NCBI GenBank assembly: GCA_914767885.1
Contig: CAJZBQ010000045.1
Coordinates: 585,001-649,000, forward strand
Reading direction: 5' to 3'
DNA from: Blepharisma stoltei
Lineage: Eukaryota > Ciliophora > Heterotrichea > Heterotrichida > Blepharismidae
DNA length: 64,000 nt
This document shows positions 21,372 through 32,720 of this stretch, piece after piece (within the stretch, counting starts at the first letter, position 1; each line of letters starts with the position of its first letter). The notes under the pieces were generated by a model. That model made no database searches. It was not told the origin of the DNA and saw only the letters and a list, made by a program, of their open reading frames with translations. The position numbers were made by a program, and so were the translations under genes.

Positions 21372-21851
21372 TTATATAGAATAATAAACACAGCCAATAG
21401 AAACCATCGATCTTTCACTCGGAACATTTCAATTTAAAACACAATCCCACCCATGGACATCAGAATGCTCCCAATAAACTTGAGGTCTAGAGTATAGCAT
21501 AGCTAGCATATTTGCTGTACAAATTAAAGTACACACAACAATGATCATTTTCATTCCGGCAAAGGCATCTATATCAGTGTGGGCATATAAAAAATAAAGC
21601 TGATACACAAATGGGATAAAAATCCATACAGCCTTGAAAAAATTAATAGTTGAGTCTAAATTCTGCTTTTGGATTTCTTTTGAGAACGTTACCTGTTCAT
21701 CATAAAAGTCTCCTGTCATAATGTCTTCTATAACAACAGCGACTAATCATAAAGCTACTATAAGTCCAATAACAATATTGCTCAGCTTAAGGTTTTTCGT
21801 CGACGAGGGATAAAAATCAACATCCATCAGAATAAAATTAGAATTACTCAT
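21372..21851 (-). CDS. Small multipass membrane protein, unknown
   Basis: 159 residues from ATG 21851 to TAA 21372-21374. About four hydrophobic segments (LSNIVIGLIVALWLVAVVIE, FFKAVWIFIPFVYQLYFLY, MKMIIVVCTLICTANMLAML, then a short one at the end). Three Trp by TGA. The start lies 15 bp beyond the ataxin-2 stop; an upstream in-frame ATG at 21875 would overlap that gene and is less likely. No family recognised. Confidence 0.6.
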
Positions 21852-21865
21852 ATTTAGACTATTAA

Positions 21866-23065
21866 TTAGCTCCATCGTGTAAATTCTATATCTCTCTCTG
21901 AGCTTGCCCAGTTCTCCAGATATCCCATAATCAGACTTAAAGGCTTCGGAGGTTCCACAATAGGAGGCTCAATTGGTTCTCTGGGATTATCAGTGATTTC
22001 ACTATTTTTCTATATAAAAGTTACCCTAGAAATAGTTGTCCTAATTTTTGAGTCAATATTTTTGGAAAAATCTTTAAAACTCTCAACCTGCTCTTCTCTT
22101 GTGATGCTTTTTCCTTTCTCTTTTTTAAATCTGGAAAATTCATTTTTCACTTCTTCAGGGACTTCCGGGGTGGCAAGAATTAAATTCAAAGGTCTTACAG
22201 ATTGCCCGATATTTGAGTATTTTTCAAGCTTGGGGTGAACGAGCTCTTTTCTGACTTGTTTATAGTGGTCTTTTGGTGTCCCAATAGTGTTCTGAATAGT
22301 GGATGGTGCTGAAAGCTGGGTTGGGCTTTGATTTTCAGTTTCTTTTGTTTCTGTTTGCTCTTGTGTATTTTGCGGTTTATTTTTTTTATTTTTTGTTTTC
22401 TTGTTTTCGCTTTTATATCTGCCTGATCCACGAACAGCCCCAAACATAGCTTCTTCGTCATCTTCTAAAGCTTCATCTCCTTTGCTTCCTTCCAGCTCCA
22501 TTTCGATCTTATGAGCTCTTTTGATTTGTTCTTCAGTCAATTCATGCTCACTGACAGCACTTGTTGTGTAATATTTTTCGTCATATGTGCTTTTGACTCC
22601 AAAATTTTTTTCATTGAATTCAAACTGATTCCAGCCTTTTATATTATTTTGATCAAGGGTGTCTTCTTCTCCTTCACATTCAAACCTTTCTAATTCTCTT
22701 TCCTTGTTGCTTCTTGATCTGGATATTTCTTTGTCAGTCTTAAATTTTTTGAAAGAAATTACTGAAATACTTTTAAATTCAAGTGATAATATATCATGAA
22801 TTAAAAATTTTTGTTTCTGAATCATTCCTCCTTCAATTTTGCAGTCCATTAAGCAAGCTCCTTCAGATGTATAATTATTTAAACGTCCTTGATAGCTTTT
22901 TCCTGATTTAGTAGTGAGTTTGCACTGTTTATTTAATAAAGATAAAATTGCAAACATCAGTCTTTGTTTAAGGGTTTCTTTAGAATTTGGCTTTGATTTT
23001 TGGGGATCCAGGCTAGAAAGTTTAGGCTTTTCCTCATTGCATAAATTTTCTTGATTTGGATCCAT
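21866..23065 (-). CDS. Ataxin-2/Pbp1 family RNA-associated protein
   Basis: Ataxin-2-type protein: binds RNA and poly(A)-binding protein in stress granules and mRNA control. 394 residues after splicing the 15-nt intron 22010-22024. N-terminal Ataxin-2 SM domain (about residues 35-110, QCKLTTKSGKSYQGRLNNY) and the LsmAD domain (NQFEFNEKNFGVKSTYDEKYYTTSAVSEHELTEEQ, about 140-180), followed by an Asn/Gln/Lys-rich region. Without the intron the frame would stop at RVTFI; spliced it continues RKNSEITDNPREPIEPP to TAA 21866-21868. No clear PAM2 motif seen. Start ATG 23065 is followed directly by MDPNQENLC. Confidence 0.88.
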
Positions 23066-23171
23066 ATTATTATTTTCTAAATTTAGATTTTAATGTTAAT
23101 ATTATTGATTAAGTTCATTATAGCATAAGTTTATCTGCCTTGGTCTTCAAATTAGCATATCCATTATCTAA

Positions 23172-26100
23172 TTAAGTATTATCAGGCTCATTTAGAATTT
23201 GTGTCACAAATTCTTTCAGCTTTTCTTTTCACACTTCCACAGGCGCAGTATTAGTTCTATCTTCCTTACTCCCCCTTCCATGAGATATATAAGTGGTAAT
23301 TATTATATGAAATCTCTAGCTATTTTTACTTCTCAATTTTTTGTATTAGAATCTTTTAAATTTCTAAGAAAAAATTATAATAAAATTTATATATAAATTT
23401 TTTCAAAACAAAAATTTACCCCTCCGTAAGCAAACAAATTTTTATGCGCACTCACAGAGGGGGAGTTAGTAAATAATAATGACCGCATTTCTTTGATCCT
23501 CGCTAAGATCAACACATGCGAAGGGCGGTAATTTGGATTAAATTTAAAGCATTCTCTCATTAAATCCACAACTTCAGGATTTTGATATTCTAACTTTTCA
23601 TCCACATTGAGTAATATTTTGCAATCCATTTTATTTTTTATAATATTGCAGATAGCTTCATCTTTTAATTTCTGCTTCATTTCTCTCGACATATTTTTTG
23701 AGTCTATATAATCTTAACTTAACTGAGACAGACGGGCTCGTGTCCTTAATTTTAACGCAATCACCGAGGATCCCTTGTGGGATTCATCCACTTTGCGACC
23801 TCCCTCTCACATATAATGAGAGTACTGGGGCCTCCTTCTTGCCTCTTGTAAAAGGCTCCAGTGTTGAGTGGGCAGACTACGGGTTTATGCGGCCTCCTGA
23901 GGCTGTAGTAGACGAAGTTGGCATTCCGAAATTCCAAAAAATGGAATTTCTGGTAGTGTCGGCAAAAGGGTTAAGTCCAGATCCTGGGACGTAACGCCCA
24001 GTTTCACGGTAGGCAGTTGCCCGATTGGTCTAGGTATTACCTGTAGACCTGCTGGGCTTGCCCTTTCCAAATCTGTACCCCCCTTTCCTTCGAGGTAAAA
24101 ACCAGTCTTCGAAATTAGACTTGGGCTAGATTCTGCGCTCCTGCAGAATTAGTTGCCTAGCATTGCTGTCTATTTCAAGGCTGGGAAAAACCTTGCCGGA
24201 TATAATTAAAATATGAGTTGGAGGCTGTATGGCCGTGAGGCCATACCTAGACGAAGACGCCATATTTTTGAGTCTATATAATCATTTTTGAGTTCCTCTG
24301 AAGCAATTTCTTCATAAAAATTTTTTCCTTTTAACAAGTAGTATATAAATAAGCTTACATTAAATGCAAAACTTTTAGGCTCATTGCAATATTGATTCGT
24401 TATTTCCTCTGGAGCTTTCCAAGAAACAGGAATTTCGTCAAATAAGCAATAATCTAATACAAACATATAAGTTTTTTTGTTAATTTTCACCAAATAAGGG
24501 GTTATAGATTGTAAATTTTGATTTTTTGCAGTACAATATGACTTGACTTTAGATAGCAATTCAATTATGTCGATAATTAAAAACATATCTTGCTTTATTT
24601 CTTGTGATAATTTGAATAAAAACAATTCCTGGTACTGCACAACTAGATATTGTTTGTTTCTGTACTTGCAAATTCCATAGCACATATTAATGTTGTCATG
24701 CTGAGTGGCGGTATACTTTATGTATAAATCAAAGTATTCCCTTCTATTATTCATTTCTCTAAGCTCTGCTACAAATATGGTGCATTCAAGCGTCTTGATA
24801 TCTTCCTCTTCATTTCTAGCAATAACTGGAGGTCCAGAATATTCTATATTTATGTAATCGATGTCTGTTAAATAATAAGAATTATTTTCAAGCTCATGTT
24901 GAAGATAATCTGCAAAACTCGTAAACCATTTCCCTAAATATTGAACTATGTCTTCTTTATGTGGTCTTTTTCCAAATAAAGATTGCAAAGGTGAATCTGG
25001 CTTAATTTTTAATGTTTTCATGAAAGTGCCTAAATATCGATAGGGCTCTTTTATAAATGTAAGCTTTGCTGTGTATAATTCATTGAATAACATCTCAATC
25101 ATCCCTTCAACCTTAAAATTTGATTTTCTCCTGACGGCTTCAGGTAAAGGCACTGGGTCAATAAATCTATATTTTACAGTTTTACTGCTGTCATCAAAAA
25201 CTGCTTGATTTCCTTCGATTGCATCTCTAAGAAAATCTTGCTTAACAATTGCTGCATAAATTTTTTTCTCCCTATTATATTCCTCCACATTGCCAAAATT
25301 TCAAATTTTTTCAATATATTTAGCATTTTTTCTTTCCCTTTCGTCTTCTGTGTCTCCATCTATTACAAATCGCGTAAAAGTTTTATGCATGTACCTCTTT
25401 TTGCAAAAATTAAATAATTCTTTGATATCAAGCCTGCTTTTTTCATAGTAAATTTTGTGCAGGCCTCTCCCATACGATTTATATGAGCTAATTGTACTTG
25501 ATATCATCTCTTGAGGAATGCTTATAATGCTTTTTTCTTCATACCCTATATAGCAAAAAGAAAGTTTTATTCCAACTTGTCATCTTTTAAAGTCAATAAA
25601 AAATTGTCCGCATTTAAGCTCGCTATTTACAAGTGAAATGAATTCAATAATCGCATCATAGTGCTCCCCTTGGTCAAAAGTAACAACCTTTGCATCTATA
25701 GAAAATACAAGTCTTATTTCAATAACTCCGCTTTTTGTTTCAAAAACAACTGGAAATGTTCCTCATTTTTCAGAGCTATCTCCTGTGTCATTAATAGCTA
25801 TCAATAGAATAAATTTCCCATTTTCATTGCTATCTTTAATATTTTCGAAACCAAGAGCTTTGATTCCTTCTTTTAGAAGGGCATGGGCCTTCCTAACGTC
25901 AATGTTCTTTGTGTCGCCAAATTTTAATAAATACAATGACTCTTTGGCTTCTTTAAAAAAGGTATAATTCCTAATAAACACGTCAATTCCAGTCAATAGA
26001 GTTGTTCATATTTCATCAGCCAGCTTTGTTTTTATTTTTTCGTATGATGGCAAATAAATAATTCTTGATATTAGTAAAATATTGCAGTTTTCGTAGGACT

Positions 26101-26984
26101 CATTAAGTTTATTAGCTTCGGCTCCTGACTTTGCAATTGAAGGGACGAGTAATAAAGAAAAATTCTCTCATTGGGAATTAATTTTATTGAATTGATTACA
26201 AAGCTGTGAATACTCTGCTTCAGGCTTGAGAAATTTTGACATAGTTGATATATAGATGATATAGTTTGTGAAAGTTATAAAAACAGCCAAACTAACTTGG
26301 TTCATGCTATAAGTTAAAAAGATATGCTTACGCTCTCATCCGTGAGAGAACAAAGCCATTGAAAAATACCTATTTGATTGCGAGTTAATAATTGTAGCTT
26401 AGTGAGAAATATAGTGCGTCACCTAGTCAACTGGGCGATCTTGGAGTTGGCAAATTTTTTTTTTATACAAGAAGAGTGTACAGCTTGAATCATCGCAGCC
26501 TGGGAAGTCTCTCTTGCGGCAAACCTCCCAAATATAGGCCTTGGGGAATTGCATGAAGCAGAAATGGGATCTATGGTATTAGGATGGGTGCAAGCTGTCT
26601 CGCTAGAGCTACGGCTAGTTCTGGAGTTTTGTCAAAAGCTGTGGCGATGGAATTTTGAATCAGTTTATTCAATCTTTGGGAGAGTAAATTCTATTAAATT
26701 TTAAAGAGTTTCATTTTAAAATATAAATTTAAAATTTTTGCTTTGTAAAGGCTTGAATTTCAAAAAAAATCACTATAAAATTTATAAAAAAAATAAAATA
26801 AACTCCTCTATTAGTGAATAAAATTTTGATTTGCTCACAGAGGGTGTTTAGCTTTTTCTTGAGGAACAAATTTAGGGAGAATCGCAAGCCTTTTCGATGT
26901 CGGAGTATGCTTTGTGTTTAACTTTTTAAGAACTTCTTCAAATGCTTTGAAAGATCAATCTACAGATGATAAAGTATCCACCAT
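23172..26984 (-). CDS. Protein-kinase-fold pseudokinase, interrupted by three IESs
   Basis: 840 residues once inserts 26331-26850, 23714-24283 and 23269-23468 are removed; the total is an exact multiple of three. The C-terminal 350 residues look like a kinase fold: YIKYTATQHDNINMCYG (subdomains II-IV), YLVVQYQELFLF (V), a degraded catalytic loop without HRD, LDYCLF in place of DFG, WKAPEE for APE, FNVSLFIYYLLKG (IX) and CFKFNPNYRPS (XI). The catalytic residues are lost, so a scaffold or regulator is likely. The N-terminal half is helical and unknown. The far N-terminus (MVDTLSSVDWSF to the MITE) depends on the decayed MITE being removed; ATG 26242 is an alternative start. Confidence 0.65.
23269..23468. 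mobile_element. Short family A MITE-type IES
   Basis: 200 bp including one TTA; TTA at 23266-23268 and 23466-23468, ends CTCCCCCTTCCATGAG and CTCACAGAGGGGGAG, with an inner copy CCCCTCCGTAAGCAAAC. Excision gives SLLFTKEDRTNTAPVEVW and the natural end of the pseudokinase gene. Confidence 0.8.
23714..24283 (+). mobile_element. GC-rich retroposon-like IES with 22-23-bp duplication
   Basis: 570 bp between ATATTTTTTGAGTCTATATAATC (23691-23713) and the same sequence with one T fewer (24262-24283). Retaining the 6-T copy keeps the pseudokinase frame (DYIDSKNMSREM). It shares long blocks with 34315-34871, for instance a GAAATTCC..GGAATTTCTGGT hairpin followed by CCCGATTGGTC and TGCTGGGCT..CCCTTTCC, and a block with 8398-8948. 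It ends GACGCC directly before the repeat. Confidence 0.8.
26331..26850. mobile_element. Decayed family A MITE carrying a nested GC-rich insert
   Basis: TTA at 26328-26330 and 26848-26850. Ends CGCTCTCATCCGTGAGAGAACAAAGCCATTG and TTGCTCACAGAGGGTG are worn family A ends. Between about 26385 and 26690 lies a GC-rich block unlike the MITE core, so a retroposon-like element has probably landed in the MITE. Removal joins PQEKAK to HIFLTYS in frame with the pseudokinase. Confidence 0.6.
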
Positions 26985-27338
26985 GATGGATCTATAAATT
27001 ATAATACCTCTAATTCTAATTTAAGATGCTGAGAAATAGACAATAAATTACAGTAATAGAAATTCATTATTACTATTATTTTTAATTGCAATTCCTCAAT
27101 CTATCCTTTTACTATTAAAAACTTAATTTCAAATATTTGAAATTTAAAATTTGCTTTGCTAAAATAAATATTTGCTCCTTATATTATGCTTTGATATAAA
27201 GAAATCAAGTACCTTTGAAAAGCAAACAATTTTATTGACATAATCCTACAAATTTTATTCTCAATGCAAAGTATTTTGGATTTATAAATGCACCTATGTG
27301 AAAACTAGCTAATTATTAGTAGGGTCGTTTTAAAAATT
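26985..27338. other. AT-rich intergenic region
   Basis: About 350 bp between two minus-strand genes; nothing recognised. Confidence 0.4.
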
Positions 27339-27734
27339 CTATGGATTATTTTGGAAAAGTTTTTCTGCATCCCAGAGTGATCCAGATATTAGCTTGTGCT
27401 TCAGATCTTCTTCATTGTGAACTATTACAGGAACTTTTTCATGCCTCTTCATGCGGTGCTTGATTGCTTTGTGAGAATTAAGATTTCCAGCCTGTGTAAA
27501 AGATTTCGTGCATCCAGGATAAGGACATTTATATGGCTTTTCACCTGTATGAACTCTTATATGCGTCTTTAAATTAAAATCAACTGAAAACGATTTTTCA
27601 CAGTAAGGACAGTGGAAAGGCCTTTCTCCGGTATGGACAAGCTGGTGTCTTCGCAATTTTGAGTTGTCTTTGAATGCCCTCTTGCAGATTTTGCATTGGT
27701 AGTTCCTGATACTCATATCGTAGCTGTCTGACAT
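27339..27734 (-). CDS. Three-finger C2H2 zinc-finger protein
   Basis: 131 residues with three canonical tandem C2H2 fingers: [21 protein letters not shown], the next beginning [17 protein letters not shown], and [19 protein letters not shown], joined by TGERPF and TGEKPY linkers. Canonical linkers and complete ligands indicate sequence-specific DNA binding, so a transcription factor is likely. A short acidic/basic C-terminal tail follows. No inserts or introns. ATG 27734 lies close before the first finger. Confidence 0.88.
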   Translation of the reverse strand: MSDSYDMSIRNYQCKICKRAFKDNSKLRRHQLVHTGERPFHCPYCEKSFSVDFNLKTHIRVHTGEKPYKCPYPGCTKSFTQAGNLNSHKAIKHRMKRHEKVPVIVHNEEDLKHKLISGSLWDAEKLFQNNP

Positions 27735-28204
27735 ATTAATTTGTAAGGGAAAGATTATGGTTTTTAAGCATTATCGTCAAGTATAGCATTCTTAGTCGGA
27801 AAAAACTCTAATTTTAAGCTTTTTAAAATGAGAAATATTAATGAACTTCAAAATCGACAAAGGCTAGATTCTTTGTGCTCAGAAAATAGATAGCTCTTGC
27901 TATTAAAATAAATCTCCATAAAAATCTACTTTTATATTCTATTGATTAGTATAATAAATTATTAGAATATTCAGTAATGATATTAGATTTTTAAAAAGAA
28001 ATTCCAGATTGCAAATCAATTTAATAGTCAAACTAATTCTTAAGGTTTATTTTCTTTATAAAATTCAAAAAATAATTAAAACCTGCAAGTTCATTAGAAA
28101 AATTAAAGGTTAAAATGGACTACTTAATGCGTAGCTTTCTTATTTTGTAACAAAAAATTACTTATATACAAAAATGGTTTTTAAGCATCCAATAACTTAT
28201 ATTC
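27735..28204. other. AT-rich intergenic region
   Basis: About 470 bp between the zinc-finger gene start and the end of the next minus-strand gene. No ORF, repeat family or RNA gene recognised. Confidence 0.4.
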
Positions 28205-28841
28205 TTATAAAAATACATTTTTAGCTTGTCTCGCAATAACTGGCGATAAATCATAATTCTTATACAATTTATCTATTCTTCCTTCTTCTCCAACTCTTCA
28301 ATTTTTGTCATCAATTTCTATATTTCTTACTCCCCCTCCGTAAGTGAACAAAAAAAACTTTGTTCACTCATGGAGGGGGGTTAATTTTTTTTTTTTAAAA
28401 TGTATATATAAATTTTTAATAAATTTTTTTTTCGAAATTCAACTCACAGAGGGTGGGTTTTTGGGCAAAAAATAGGGATTTTTCTAATGGTTTTGTTCAC
28501 TCACGGAGGAGTGTTAGAGTTCTTATTATATCTGCTGATTCTAATTCAATAATTCTTTGTTGTAAAGCTAAAAGTCCATTGCGGGCTAATGTGCTTTTAG
28601 CTCCTAAATTTTCAAGTTTTAAGAAGCCATCATCGTATTTAATTGAGAGCTTTTGTGGCAAGTTTCTGGCGGGTTTAAAGTTTGTTGAATTGTGGATTTC
28701 TTGTTTTACTTTATTTAATTTTTCTAAATACTCTTTTGGGACTTGGGATAAACTTTTAACATGCTTACTTTTTTTAGGTTTTTGTTTTTCATGATAACTT
28801 TTAATGTAAATAGCTCTTAATTGAGCTAAGCTTTGCGACAT
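28205..28841 (-). CDS. Small basic protein of unknown function, interrupted by a MITE-type IES
   Basis: 149 residues after removing 28330-28516. N-terminus MSQSLAQLRAIYIKSYHEKQKPKKSKH is basic and helical; the middle has KEYLEKLNKVKQEIHN and LALQQRIIELESADII heptads. The join across TAA reads ..DIIRTLRNIEIDDKNWRVGEEGRIDKLYKNYDL.. with TGA as Trp and ends VFL at TAA 28205-28207. The continuing protein-like sequence beyond the insert supports excision. No family recognised. Confidence 0.65.
28330..28516. mobile_element. Short family A MITE-type IES
   Basis: 187 bp including one TTA; TTA at 28327-28329 and 28514-28516. The left end has the double motif (hairpin CCCTCCGTAAGTGAACAAA / TTTGTTCACTCATGGAGGG); the right end is CACTCACGGAGGAGTG, two bases longer than usual before the TTA. 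Core mostly deleted. Confidence 0.8.
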
Positions 28842-29576
28842 TTAATTATTAGACATTTATTAGAAGGTTCCAATACTATATGGAGATTAAAATATTTTTT
28901 AAGTTTTACTGGAAAAACACTGATACAGCTTTAGCTAGATATTGAACCCTTCTTTCACATATTAAATTTAAAATGAAAAACTATAAAAATAGGAAATCGT
29001 GAGGTTTAAAAATATTAGCACTAACAATAGATGGGAAATTTGGATCAGATATAAAAATCCCTTTTTCTTAAATTTCCTCCTGGATTGGCTTACTTGAGCT
29101 TTTATAATAAAGCTGAAATTAATGAAATATTTTTTAGGATAACCCTTATCAGAAATAAATGCAAATTTATGATGTAGTTTTTATTTTTTTAATCAATATT
29201 AAAAACACATGATTGATAATTTTTTAAAATTTTGGCATAGAGAAAAATTGGCATTTTGAGCATCAAATAATAATATAGCACAAAAAATATTTGCATTAAA
29301 ATCATATCAAATATTTAAAAATCTTTTTCGGTGGAGGTTTGAAGCTTCTTCTAAATCTGTTAAAAATGAATCTAAGAACTTTAAAGAATTCACTATTTAT
29401 CATAGATAAAATTGGAGCAAAATGCATACAAAATTCCCATTTTAAGTGGATAAAGCTCTAAATAACTAATAAATAAAAATATATATAGAATTTCATTTAG
29501 ACTATAAAATGGAATCTATAATACGAAAATATAAACAGCCATAATCATTTTCTATGATAATTAGATAATTAATCGC
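28842..29576. other. AT-rich intergenic region
   Basis: About 735 bp with no recognised gene, repeat or RNA, even with TGA read as Trp. Confidence 0.4.
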
Positions 29577-30362
29577 TTAAGACAGCATTTTGGTTTTATG
29601 AATTTCTGAAAACTTCGTCTGAGTTACAGGCAGCGCTCTTCTCATTGACTTAAAGCACGCCTGAGGTATCTGCTCATACAGCGCATGCATTCCTCTATGC
29701 ACTTGATCTTCAAATTCAAAAATAGCTCTACTAACAGCCTGCGCAAACGCTTCATCATCTCCTTCATTAATGTTTTTGCTGCATTCTTTTTTTTGATTTG
29801 ACTGCAAATTCCCTTCTTCAAAATAATGCGCACGAATATTAATTTCCCCTTCAATCTTATTCCCTACAACTTTCCAATTGCTCAGCCATTCTCCAGTCCA
29901 CATATTTCTCAAATTCAAGACTGGCGATGCCAAAAATATAGAAAATCCATCTTCATTCGTAAAGACTCTAGCCTGTGCAGTTTCAGAATAATGCTGACTT
30001 AGATATTGGTCAAGCTTAGTTTGAATAGCTTGAGCTCTGCTATTTTGAGGCTCAATTTCTTCAACAGATTCTGCTTCAAATGTATGGGAGTTGAAAATAA
30101 AGCGTTTTGCAATCTTCGGGTCAATAAAACTACTCCCAGTCCTTCCTTGTGGAGTCAGCATAGCTTGGCTCTCACCAATAGAAACAGTAGCTCCATGTGC
30201 AGCTAAGCACTCAATAAGGGTGTCTTGTATGGTTTCCTGCTCCAGGAGTTCTTGGTCCCCAACTATTCCTTTTAGGTCATTTAAGACTTCTTTAAGTTCT
30301 CCTACAGGAGAATTTCTGAGAAAGTATTGAATTACGCGCAGCCTGACCTCGCTCCCTTCCAT
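29577..30362 (-). CDS. F-actin-capping protein subunit alpha
   Basis: 261 residues, close to the 270-290 usual for CapZ alpha. With the beta subunit it caps actin barbed ends. Recognisable family regions: N-terminal RLRVIQYFLRNSPVGEL, the acidic VGDQELLEQE stretch, the signature NMWTGEWLSNWKV (about residue 155) and the C-terminal QVHRGMHALYEQIPQACFKSMRRALPVTQTKF, the actin-binding helix region. No inserts. The Kelch gene ends 25 bp upstream of this gene's neighbouring side, so the two minus-strand genes are tightly packed. Confidence 0.9.
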   Translation of the reverse strand: MEGSEVRLRVIQYFLRNSPVGELKEVLNDLKGIVGDQELLEQETIQDTLIECLAAHGATVSIGESQAMLTPQGRTGSSFIDPKIAKRFIFNSHTFEAESVEEIEPQNSRAQAIQTKLDQYLSQHYSETAQARVFTNEDGFSIFLASPVLNLRNMWTGEWLSNWKVVGNKIEGEINIRAHYFEEGNLQSNQKKECSKNINEGDDEAFAQAVSRAIFEFEDQVHRGMHALYEQIPQACFKSMRRALPVTQTKFSEIHKTKMLS

Positions 30363-30387
30363 TTATGATTTAGATGACATAAATAGC

Positions 30388-31653
30388 TTAATTTAGGATT
30401 AGTGGAGTTTTTATTGTTTGTTCAACAAGCGCATAGGAATAAACGTCATTAAATGGCATTTGGTGCCGATCGCCGCCAAACACAACCATCATGTCTCCAA
30501 AGAGAATTGAAGAATGGCCATCTCGAGGGTGAGGGGCTTTGCCATTTATTTTCCCTACAACTGGAGCAGCTGGGCCGATATAAAGAGAAGCTCTTTTTCC
30601 TCTTGTCGGAGAAGAGTCCCCAGAGCTGAGTTCTGGCGATCTGTTGGCTTCTGAAGATTTGTGTGGACTTTCAGTGTTTATTGTTTTTGATCTTGGCATT
30701 AATGGGCTTTTTGCTTTTTTGAACTCTTCAAGTTGGGCTGCAGATACAGGGTCTTTGATTTGTTGCTCATCTTGGAACATTGTCCATAAGTTAGAAGAAA
30801 ATTCATAGGAATGCATTTCGTTGGTTTCTTTCGTTATGTCTCGCATTCCTCCAAAAATGATCATATAGTCTTTATAAAGAATTGCAGTTTGTCCAGACCT
30901 AGGAGTTGGGACTTGTCCTAGCCCATGTATTTGTTCCCAATTATAAGTCCTTAAATCAAGCTTCCACAAGTCATTGAGTTTTTCGCCTTCGTCATTTGAC
31001 CCTCCAAAAATAAATAAATGGTCTCTGTATACAACAGCGCTGTGATTTGATCTTGATGGAGGCTTTATCCCGGTCACTTTTGCGTTTTTCCACTTAGCGG
31101 TGTTTAGGTTAAGGATATAGACTTCATTAGTGCGGTCTCCTTGGACAAAACCGCCAAAAACAACCATCCAGCCAACAGAGGCTTCTTCATAAAGACAAGC
31201 TGTATGGGAGTCTAATGGAGGAGGACACGTGGGGACGTCTGGGGTCCAAACAGTCCATTGTAGAGAAATAAGGTCTAAAACCAATGTGTTGTTGAATTCT
31301 CTGTCACCGTTGGAGCCGCCGAATATAAACATTCGATTATCTTTCACAATTCCAGTATGTCTGCATAACGGGCCACGGTCTTCGATAGGAATTTCTACTC
31401 ATTCTTCGTCTTCGCCTGAGTTAACTTCAGGAATCCTTAAAGCCCAAAGGCCACCTTGAGGTCCTTCTCTAAGATCTTGGCCTCCATAAATCAGCATTTG
31501 GTTTCGCCACACGCAGGCAGAATGATAACTTCTTCTGGATGGATGCCTTCCTACTGGCCTTACTTCAGACCAAAGCTCAACTGAAGTGTCTATGTGGGAT
31601 TTGGTGTTTACTTTTAGATCAGGCCTTCGAGAATTAAACTTATATTCCTCCAT
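30388..31653 (-). CDS. Kelch-repeat beta-propeller protein
   Basis: 421 residues, no insert; one TGA Trp (EDEEWVEIP). Six or so Kelch blades with the typical GG pairs and distal W: MLIYGGQD, MFIFGGSNGD, WMVVFGGFVQ, LFIFGGSNDEG, MIIFGGMRD and, after a Ser/Pro-rich linker (residues about 285-345), MMVVFGGDRHQ. Kelch propellers mediate protein binding; no second domain is present to say with what. The linker inside the last part of the propeller is unusual and phosphosite-like (SPLMPRSK, SSGDSSPTRGKR). Confidence 0.85.
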
Positions 31654-31919
31654 ACAGGAAAAATTATAGCTTTTAATTAATTTAGTTAATTGTTGATAAA
31701 TATTATGAATTTGCGATAAGGTAAGAATTTAATGCGCTTCATGTCTTTAAGAATTATAATGATAATGAGACATTTATAAGGGATATTATCCTCCGTTAAA
31801 TTAAAGCTGAATAAAATTATTTTAATTTTTTTTGGAGAAGAGATATTTTAAGAATCAAAAAAGTGTCTCAGGGCTTGAATTGATATATAAATTATAGAGA
31901 TGTAATAAAAATAGACTTA

Positions 31920-32308
31920 CTCCCCCCCCCCCCTCCGTGAGCGAACAAAAAAATTTTGTTCGCTCACGGAGGGGGGTTAATTTTTTTTTTTAAAAAAAAT
32001 TTATATATATAAATTTATAAAAAAATATTTTTTTCGAAATTTTAAAAAAATCCTAATTTGCAAAAATTGGGAAGCAAATATTAATTTATTTGCAAAATTT
32101 ATGTTTTAAAACGCAATTTGTTTTAAAATTAAACAGAATTAGCTCTAGATTTCATTATACTAATTATCACTTATATATCAAATTTTTTTCCATTAAAATT
32201 TTTTCTATTAAAAAAATTTTTGTTCACTCACGGAGGGTGGGGTTTTTGGTCAAAAAATGGCGATTTTTCTAATGGTTTTGTTCGCTCACGGAGGGGGGGG
32301 GGGAGTTA
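31920..32308. mobile_element. Full-length family A MITE (intergenic)
   Basis: 389 bp including one TTA; TTA at 31917-31919 and 32306-32308. Both ends carry the C/G run plus CTCCGTGAGCGAACAAA, with the hairpin at the left and the CAAAAATGGCGATTTTTCTAATGG block near the right end. The cores of this copy and 4938-5330 are nearly inverse duplicates of each other, so the family is recent or homogenised. Confidence 0.85.
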
Positions 32309-32344
32309 GCAGTAAAATTGAATTTTCTTTAGTTTAATGTTAGA

Positions 32345-32608
32345 CTATGATAAAATCGTTAGCAGGCTATGCAATGCAGTGTTTAATAATCAATTATTCA
32401 GTAGGCAAGCCTGCAATAAATCCTTATATGTTTTGTATTGAAACTCAACTATATAATAGTTTTTGTTTCAAAAGTTTGTCCTCAGTTTCTCTAGCTGCCA
32501 TTTACTCCATCCATAATCCTTCCGTCCTCCTATGCACTTTTCCCCTTGCTTCTTAATCTTTGTCCTTTTCCTAATGCCCCAGACTTTATTTATCCATTCT
32601 TCAATCTC
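32345..32608 (-). pseudogene. Possible gene fragment, no start codon
   Basis: With TGA as Trp this frame is open for 87 codons to TAG at 32345-32347 and is protein-like (KKQGEKCIGGRKDYGWSKWQ). It is preceded by TAG at 32609-32611 and contains no ATG; the adjacent frame upstream is also open. It may be a broken gene or one with an unrecognised insert. No family recognised. Confidence 0.3.
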
Positions 32609-32720
32609 CTATTTCTTTCGCCATTCCAGTTAGCTTTTGTTGCTTCCTCTTTAATTTCCTTTAGCCTCTTTTAATACAAATAAAAATCGTAATGCCTTGT
32701 TCAAAATAATTATTTCATAT

